From positions 1 through 23,131 of the forward strand of contig JADGIF010000076.1 of NCBI GenBank assembly GCA_018985225.1: a stretch of DNA of 23,131 nt. Direction: 5' to 3'. The stretch is from Amoeboradix gromovi. Taxonomy: Eukaryota; Sanchytriomycota; Sanchytriomycetes; Sanchytriales; Sanchytriaceae. Of this stretch, positions 17,553-23,131 are shown in pieces. The translations under genes and the position numbers were made by a program. Under the pieces are notes generated by a model. That model was not told where the DNA came from, did not search any database, and was given only the letters and a program-made list of their open reading frames with translations. The number at the start of each line of letters is the position of its first letter. Position 1 is the first letter of the stretch.

Positions 17553-17570
17553 TAGTAAATCTGTTTATTC
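17553..17570. terminator. Convergent 3'-end region, NIPA/PDE
   Basis: Eighteen nt separate the stop codons. AATAAA on the minus strand lies just past the PDE stop (AAGAATAAAC). I see no exact AATAAA for NIPA. Confidence 0.45.
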
Positions 17571-18537
17571 TTAGTACCGACTTGTTGCCAATGCGTATTT
17601 TGTTTTTAAGAATGATTGTAGTTCGGGTAGCGCTCTGACGCAGTAATCTACCTTTGCATTTACAAATGTATTTAAAAAAAAGAGTTGTGACTTGGCAGTC
17701 TCTGTAAAACTAGATTGAGGCTGAAGTTTAAGGGATCGTAGATTCGTTACCTCCTCAAACGACAACGGCCATTTAGCGGCTAGTTTGGATTCCATAACTT
17801 GCTCTTCATATATAGCATCGGCCCACTTCTTTGCAATATCATCATTCCTGAATTCATTACTCAAGTCTGCCATACTAAGCAACACTTTAGAGATCTAAAT
17901 TAATGGTAAATACAGTAATGTTAGATAGTGGTACATGTCGAATCTCTTCAGCTAGCTTGTGTGCATTAGCCAAATCAGTAACAAGAATAATTTCGGTAAT
18001 CTTTTGATATATTTCTATTTTCTTGTCATTTGGAATAGTTAAAAAGTCGTACTCAGGGTCAGATAATATCAACAGGGTGAGAGAGATATGCATACGCTCT
18101 AACGTAGACTGAAACCCATATAAAAGACCTAGCTTATTCATTGTGGCGTTCAAGAATTTATTGCTGACACCAGGATGACCAAGATCGTGGCAAAAGGCAC
18201 ACATCAATAAGGTTATTACTTCTAAATTGGAAAATTGAGTGGAATTGACTTTGGTAATTAATATATAGGCAAACTGCTGAACAGACACCGCATGTGCAAG
18301 ATTATGGAACTGGTTATCCAAGTAGTTGACAGCAACCACCTGTACAAACTTTTTCAGAATTTCAGAGTTTACTTGCTCACACTGAAATTCCATGAACATA
18401 GAAAAAGAAAAATCAATGAGCTGGGAGCTGTTGAACGACATAAGATCAATATCTATGTTTTGAATATCTACAACATTAAACTCTTTAATAGTTTGGAACT
18501 CAGACGGTTTCTTAAAAGTTAAAGGCAATAAATCCAT
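17571..18537 (-). CDS. Class I cyclic-nucleotide phosphodiesterase
   Basis: The exons are 18537-17914 and 17894-17571 on the minus strand, giving 315 aa, essentially only the catalytic domain. It hydrolyses cAMP and/or cGMP. Metal-site motifs are visible in order: HNLAHA (HxxxH), FCHDLGHPGVSNKF (HD motif and the class I HPG.SN block), LERMH, ILVTDLANAH, and after the intron the last metal Asp in MADLSNEF followed by KKWADAIYEE. The usual ENHH is RMH here. The first ATG in frame is at 18537; the frame continues upstream to about 18660 with only GTG available, so a further 5' exon cannot be excluded. No regulatory domain or membrane segment is seen. It may work on the same Ras/cAMP axis as the RasGEF gene to its right. 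Confidence 0.9.
17895..17913 (-). other. 19-nt spliceosomal intron (PDE)
   Basis: On the minus strand it reads GTATTTACCATTAATTTAG. Removal joins AAC ATT ACT to ATC TCT AAA in frame (phase 0) and links the HD domain to the MADLSNEF metal ligand. It ends TTAATTTAG. Confidence 0.9.
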
Positions 18538-18677
18538 CGCTAAAATCTTTTTGGCCAGTTTCAAAAACAATTTCAATTGGAGGAAATATATAATTTGATT
18601 TCTGAATTGCACAGTAAATCTAATGGCAAGCCATCTTGGCGAATAATGGACACGAGACTAATGAATTATACGAGTTA

Positions 18678-18908
18678 ATGAATACTTTTTCTGAGTACCT
18701 TGCTGCTTTAAAAGAATTCGTAGTACTAATGAATGCCCGTCTTATGGAAACTGAACTGATACATTCATTTCGACCTAATTTAGGCATTAATAGAGATAAA
18801 ATGCTCTCACGTACTGCCAAAAATCATGTTCAATGGTTTTGTAAACTGATAAATGAAATCGAGTATTTGCTGCTGATGCGTAAATATCATCTGCGACACC
18901 AAATATAA
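18678..18908 (+). pseudogene. Unknown helical ORF cut off by a repeat element
   Basis: A 76-codon frame from ATG 18678, open upstream to about 18630 without ATG, looks strongly coding (FSEYLAALKEFVVLMNARLM, HVQWFCKLINEIEYLLLMRK). Its last four residues and stop (R-H-Q-I-stop) are read from the terminal repeat sequence beginning at about 18893, so the natural 3' end is missing. I do not recognise the family. It is either a gene truncated by insertion or a fossil. It is the sequence just upstream of PDE, in the opposite direction. Confidence 0.45.
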
Positions 18909-19383
18909 AAACTAGACTACCTCGTTTTTAAAGAAGGTGCACCGTACGGAGGAAATGCTATCATTAATAAAAGATCTTCTATTATGCCAATTTTCTTTCA
19001 TTAATTGTATTCCCCTCTTCAAAATAAAACTAGATATGAGGTCTATGAGCATCTAAGCAAAAGGTGCATTTTCATAGACGGTACTCTTTTCTAGAATCAT
19101 TTTGTAATACTATACTAACATCATTACTCTTATCTATTTCTTTGAAGTGTAATAGTGATATTTTATTTGAAATAAGGATTGGATGAAAGAGTAAGAGAAT
19201 AGCTGTACAAAATATTTATTTTTGATATTTCGATACAAAAAGTTATTTATTTTCCTTTTATACTCGTCAACTCCGCAACTTGCTGAATGTCCACTCGCCT
19301 CTTAAATCAATAAGATTAATAAAGCTGAAATAATGTTCCAAGTTGTTACAGAAAGTTAGTCCAGTTTTTATATTTGATGTCCC
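18893..19383 (+). mobile_element. About 490-bp element with inverted termini
   Basis: The left end at 18893 (GCGACACCAAATATAAAAAC) and the right end at about 19361-19383 (reverse complement GGGACATCAAATATAAAAAC) form terminal inverted repeats of about 28 bp with 4-5 mismatches. Inside, the two halves differ: the left body matches the window start and the right body matches the window end. On the minus strand a frame with one stop (YENAPFA stop, then IQLMKENWHNRRSFINDSIS) reaches the left end and may be the tail of an element protein. I see no matching target-site duplication (flanks TATCATCT and AAATGTTT), so it could be a decayed or rearranged copy. Non-autonomous DNA-transposon-like; the superfamily is not assigned. 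Confidence 0.6.
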
Positions 19384-19405
19384 AAATGTTTATTTTTGAA
19401 AATAC
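19241..19405 (+). repeat. Right-end repeat, inverted copy of 22968-23131
   Basis: About 165 bp are about 96% identical by eye to the reverse complement of 22968-23131. The identity continues some 20 bp beyond the shared GGGACATC terminus (TGTTTATTTTTGAAAATA), so the homology unit is larger than the terminal repeat shared with the window start. The two copies flank the RasGEF gene in inverted orientation. Confidence 0.9.
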
Positions 19406-19555
19406 AACGAAAAGAGGTGACACCATTAAACTTTTGAAATCGAAAACAGTGACTCATGTAATCAACTAGTCATGGGTACCCATACGATGATGTACCTACG
19501 GCTTAGCTTAAATTTGGAAACTAGAGAAGCAATTCTAACAAACATTTAGTTGTCA

Positions 19556-19798
19556 TCAGTTTGCTATTACACGAAAGAAGCAAGCGAACATGCTGTTGGG
19601 CCACAAATGATGAACCTGACGATAGTCATACACAAATATTGCCAGTGTGTCTGAGACTCTTAAGCAATCACAACACCACCCTGCTCCAAGAGGGTTGTGA
19701 ATGCATTTAGCCTGAGCTTCAAGGCATTGGATGTCAGTTAACAAATGATAAGACTCTGCTTGGCAGAGATTAAATGATAGTAAATCTATTTCGCCCAA
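19556..19798 (-). CDS. Small hypothetical ORF, Cys-rich
   Basis: This 80-aa frame starts at an ATG (MGEIDLLSFNLCQAESY...) and contains six Cys within about 35 residues (LCQ, IQCLEAQAKC, GWCCDC), plus HHLWPNSMFACFF. No family is recognised. It lies between the repeat and the RasGEF gene, whose 3' end is 109 nt away on the same strand. Coding status is unproven; it may be another fossil. The rest of 19406-19906 shows nothing I can name. Confidence 0.25.
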   Translation of the reverse strand: MGEIDLLSFNLCQAESYHLLTDIQCLEAQAKCIHNPLGAGWCCDCLRVSDTLAIFVYDYRQVHHLWPNSMFACFFRVIAN

Positions 19799-19906
19799 TT
19801 TCTAGATGACGAGATAAATTTTACATAAGTAATGTCAGTCAGTCTAGCTTTTGCAATAGCTGCACCAATTGAAATATATATATTTATTCTCAACATGTGT
19901 TAGCCC

Positions 19907-22682
19907 TTAAAACAAGTTAGAGTTGAAAGACTTTCTTGATAAATTGTAAATTTGATCAGAATTCAATATTTTGGTGGTGCTGATATAGTGCTTAAACAGC
20001 ACCATCTCGTTATCAATTGCATAAGTTACTTTTCTTGCTTGAAACTTTTCTAGTTCTTCCAACTTCAACCTAAACATTGTGAGTTTAGAAAAGTTTATTA
20101 GTTCATGCATTTTTTTAGGATTACCATCATTCAAAAAAACCAAATCTTTTAAAAACAGCCCTAGAAATGGTAAAAAAAGTTCGTCATTCTTTAATTTAGT
20201 TTGGTATATCTCCCTATATGCTTTGTAGTTTCCATCCATATTCATAATCTGCTCAATTTCTTCTAGCTTTTGTTTTTTTGCTGGCTTGATTTGTTCCCAA
20301 CTGGACTTACATCTGGATACAGCAGCTGAATTCAAAGAAAGGATTAAAGCCATTAATTGGTTATAGTTTCCCAGCTGCTTCAATTCAGCAGCCACATCAA
20401 TAAACAACTCCAGCTTTTTTGTTCGGTATGTATCAGATGTTTCCAACAATATTTCGGAAGACACCCAGTTTGTGGTCTATATAAGTATAAACTACGTTAT
20501 TGAAACTATTAATAGAAGCCAACAAGTTTTCACAAATCTCACTGTTGTCCTCTTCAGGACTCCAAAGCTGCAAAAGCATTTCTAATGGCCGCAATTTTTG
20601 AAGTCTCTCAAATTCAAGTTCAGTTAACGATTTGGATATTGTTTGAGAGTTGTATGCTAGTAAGAATTTATCTATCAGAACTTTCGGCGCCTTCTTATGT
20701 CTTTCTCTTTTGAGCTGATGAGTTGTTTCTTCTATTTTTGCTTGTATTAAACAACCGAATGAATCTAAAAGAGTTTTGAATTTCATGTTATTATTCAGAG
20801 AGACGTTGTCTTCCACAATAGCCAAAAACCCTTGCAAAGTAAGCTGCATTTCTGGAGATTGAAAGTCGATCCAGTAGTGTTCCAGCCAAAATGATACAGC
20901 CTTAATCATTCTGGTATGAAGATGAAGCCTAGTAAATTTTTCATCTTTGTCATCTACTTCTGAGTTCATCCTTTGAATTATCTTTTTTAACAGCGATTGA
21001 GAGTCTATAACATACCTATAACACATAAATATAGTTTTTAAAAAACTTTCGTCAGCTGGTCCAAACCGATCCGCTAATCTTTCAATCAGCTTGTCAATTG
21101 AAGCTGCAGCAATATCAAACTTCGATGTCTGACTATCGGTACCTTTCGAGTAATAGACTTGAGGATTCCCAAGGTCATCCCAGCTGTCTTGCCTCAGCAT
21201 TCCTAAATTAGATTCATCGTTCTTTACAGGGGCCCGTAAATCTGGAATTCTTGATATCTCATCTGCAATTTTCAGCATTGAAATTTCAGTGTTGGACTCA
21301 CTAGGCGATATGCTTCTCTCGTTTGAAAATATACCAGAGGTGTTTCGAGAAATAAAACTACTCATGTCTTTAGCCTGTTTTTTGATCTCAGCCTTTTTAG
21401 GCTCAGGCAAGACATCAGCCATTTCAATCACTCTGTAAAGCTCCTCTAAAAATTCTTCTCCTTCTCCATTAAATGAGGTTATTGAGAAATTTGACTCATT
21501 TATTTCACGATGCTGTTCTGAGACGATAATCTTATCTTTTGAAGGACTAAGTTCCTTGTCGCTCTTTAGCAAATCTTGTAATCTATTTATCAGATCTTCA
21601 TCAATCTCCAAAAATTCGGTGCTTTTTGTCTGAGAATTTACAGTCCTTAAAGATTTTTTTGCAGTCACTTTTCTGCTTATACTTCTTTTTGCAGTTAAAA
21701 CTGTAAAAAAATTGACTGCTAACTGTGTGTCAGCTCTTGGAGCAGCTGCTACAGTATTTCCTATTGCAACCTTTTTAAATGATGAATACTTGCTCAGATT
21801 TTTAATAATCTGATCAAGCTCATCCTCTATGTTGGTGTTGACTTTTTGTGAATAAAATTTAAAAGATTTATCCAGTGTAAGTTTTAGCACCCTGAGATCA
21901 AACGTAGGCATTATTTCCAATAACAACAGGTTCATGCAGGAAGAATTAATAGAGCTAACCCACGCCATCATTTGAGCCTTAGATATACATTTAAACGTTA
22001 CAATATCGTTTCCTGCAAAAAGGTCAAAATTATAATCCATGGCAGATTTTTCACTTACTAGCGCCATAGCATTCTTATTTAATGTGTAAACAATTTTGTC
22101 TAATTCAGAATTTCCAGTAGTAACAATGATGTTAAAGGCTACCAGCTCTACTATACGACGTAAAAACGGAGATTCCTTGGATATCTGTACCTCCAGATAG
22201 CCCTTAAATGGGGGGACTTTAAGTCTTTTGATGATTTCTTCCGCATCTATAGGTGATGGAGGATCTTCAATTTCTACTTGTTCGCTAAATAGGGATGAAA
22301 ATTCTAGTATAGATTTTCTTCTTTCGGAGGGGACAGGAACAGGCTCGACCTGAATTCCGCTGTTGCTTCTAGATGCAGTACCAAAGTTCTTTTTCTTGGG
22401 CTTTGACACGGTTTTAATTTCAATCGTCTTAGATTTCCTTCTTGCACTATCATTCTTAGCATATACTATATATTCAGCCCCTGGCTCTAATACGCCAACA
22501 CCTTGTTTGTCTAATTCTAAAACTGCATTAGATTTTGTATCAATTAGTGTGACATCTTTTTCCTTAAACTTATAACTTACTGCAAAGACAGATCCACCTT
22601 GGTAGTACGTGCCTAATACTCTAGCTGGTGGAAGTAATGCTGCCATCCTATGGTCATAATTTTGCGTGCTGAGTCCTGACAT
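19907..22682 (-). CDS. Ras guanine-nucleotide exchange factor (PH-like, REM, CDC25)
   Basis: The exons are 22682-20496 and 20476-19907 on the minus strand, giving 918 aa. It loads GTP on Ras-family GTPases. In order: an N-terminal segment (1-75) of beta-rich character; a basic Ser-rich linker; a PH-like domain at about 158-250 ending with the conserved Trp (MMAWVSSINSS); a low-complexity region; a REM/RasGEF-N domain at about 526-630 (LIERLADRFGPADESFLKTIFMCYRY); and a CDC25 catalytic domain from about 680 (LTELEFERLQKLRPLEML, NTTNWVSSEIL, KKLELFIDVAAELKQLGNYN, NSAAVSRCKSSWE, PFLGLFLKDLVFLNDGNP). The last motifs match the Ras-GEF core closely. Without intron removal the NWVSSEIL helix is destroyed. 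AATAAA lies about 30 nt past the stop. The gene is bracketed by inverted repeat copies. Confidence 0.93.
20477..20495 (-). other. 19-nt spliceosomal intron (RasGEF)
   Basis: On the minus strand it reads GTAGTTTATACTTATATAG. Removal (phase 0) joins TTC AAT AAC to ACC ACA AAC TGG, giving FNNTTNWVSSEIL as expected for a CDC25 domain. The branch-like motif is weaker here (CTTAT), but the 5' half GTAGTTTAT is identical to GET3 intron 1. Confidence 0.92.
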
Positions 22683-22967
22683 GTAGAGAAAATCAGTTCA
22701 AGAAATAGGTCAAAAACAAATGAGACATCTGTAAAATCCCGACTAGAAATTTATAGGACATATAATGAAAACTTTTTCTTGTTGTTTCATTTGGTCTTTA
22801 ATTAAAGATATAGAACAGTTATTGATTTTCAATACTAACTTCAAAACCTTACACTACTAGAGGCATATGCCAAGAATAATTTCAGCGCACCTTACCGTCT
22901 CCCTGGTATCCATTTGGAGTTGGTAGATGTTGTAACAACATTCGAAGCCAATCTACCATCTAAAGGA

Positions 22968-23131
22968 CTATTTTCAAAAATAAACACTTGGGACATCAAA
23001 TATAAAAACTGGACTAACTTTCTGTAACAACTTGGAACATTATTTCAGCTTTATTACTTTATGGATTTAAGAGGCGAGTGGACATTCAGCTAGTTGCGGA
23101 GTTGACGAGTATGAAAGGAAAATAAACAACT
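22968..23131 (-). repeat. Right-end repeat running off the window end
   Basis: This is the inverted partner of 19241-19405. The terminus GGGACATCAAATATAAAAAC starts at about 22991 and the body runs rightward out of the window. About 20 bp outside the terminus (to 22968) are also shared with the other copy. The sequence between the RasGEF start and this repeat (22683-22967) shows nothing I can name and presumably holds the RasGEF promoter. Confidence 0.9.

Noticed and set aside
18620-18820. Minus-strand 66-codon ORF upstream of PDE
   Set aside because: It opposes the more protein-like plus-strand ORF 18678-18908, has no family likeness, and does not connect to PDE in frame.
19406-22967. RasGEF as cargo of a large transposon bounded by the inverted repeats
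   Set aside because: The gene is an ordinary host-type RasGEF with a typical host intron. The repeats are also found elsewhere in the window without cargo, and no transposase is present.
1-23131. Chlorarachniophyte nucleomorph origin, suggested by 19-nt introns
   Set aside because: Genes for a P450 reductase, PDE, RasGEF, PMM and SEL1L, and transposon-like repeats, do not fit nucleomorph gene content as known.

Overview
This window looks like nuclear DNA of a compact, AT-rich eukaryotic genome, probably unicellular. The 12 confident genes are all eukaryotic: GET3, SEL1L/HRD3, phosphomannomutase, an organellar-type AsnRS, cytochrome P450 reductase, BET3/TRAPPC3, an RBM25-like splicing factor, an LSD1-like amine oxidase, a NIPA transporter, a class I cyclic-nucleotide phosphodiesterase, a RasGEF and an ankyrin protein. 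The gene set would fit an early-diverging fungus or a near relative (Rozella/microsporidia-like lineages come to mind), but this is inference and nothing here fixes the lineage.

The clearest unusual property is the introns. Five genes are broken by six introns, five of exactly 19 nt and one of 22 nt. All start GT(A/G), end AG, and most carry a CTAAT/TTAAT-like branch site directly before the terminal TAG. Removing them restores textbook motifs (Get3 P-loop and DTAPTGHT, reductase GPGTGVAPF, PMM GWDK, PDE metal-Asp block, RasGEF catalytic core), so they are not sequencing errors.

Layout: 1-113, repeat end; 559-2628, ankyrin/coiled-coil protein with PPGF motifs (+); about 2800-3340, possible gene fossil; 3434-4479, GET3 (+), lacking the usual CxxC; 4507-6777, SEL1L/HRD3 (-); 6817-7579, PMM (-); 7580-8275, spacer with coding-like relics and a decayed repeat end; 8276-9499, AsnRS (+); 9517-11596, P450 reductase (-); 11642-12413, decayed or unrecognised membrane-protein sequence; 12414-13019, BET3 (+); 13035-14192, RBM25-like (-); 14258-15928, SWIRM/amine oxidase (-); 15929-16631, coding-like spacer; 16632-17552, NIPA (+); 17571-18537, PDE (-); 18678-18908, ORF cut by a repeat; 18893-19405, transposon-like repeats; 19907-22682, RasGEF (-); 22968-23131, repeat end.

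Four convergent gene pairs are only 15-27 nt apart, and AATAAA signals often overlap the stop codons. Divergent spacers are 0.7-0.8 kb. Both ends of the window lie in one dispersed repeat family, so the window may be a whole contig that broke at repeats. Functionally the genes cover tail-anchored protein insertion and ERAD (GET3, SEL1L), ER electron transfer, glycosylation precursor supply (PMM), ER-Golgi tethering (BET3), Ras/cAMP signalling (RasGEF, PDE) and RNA/chromatin functions. They are housekeeping neighbours, not an operon.
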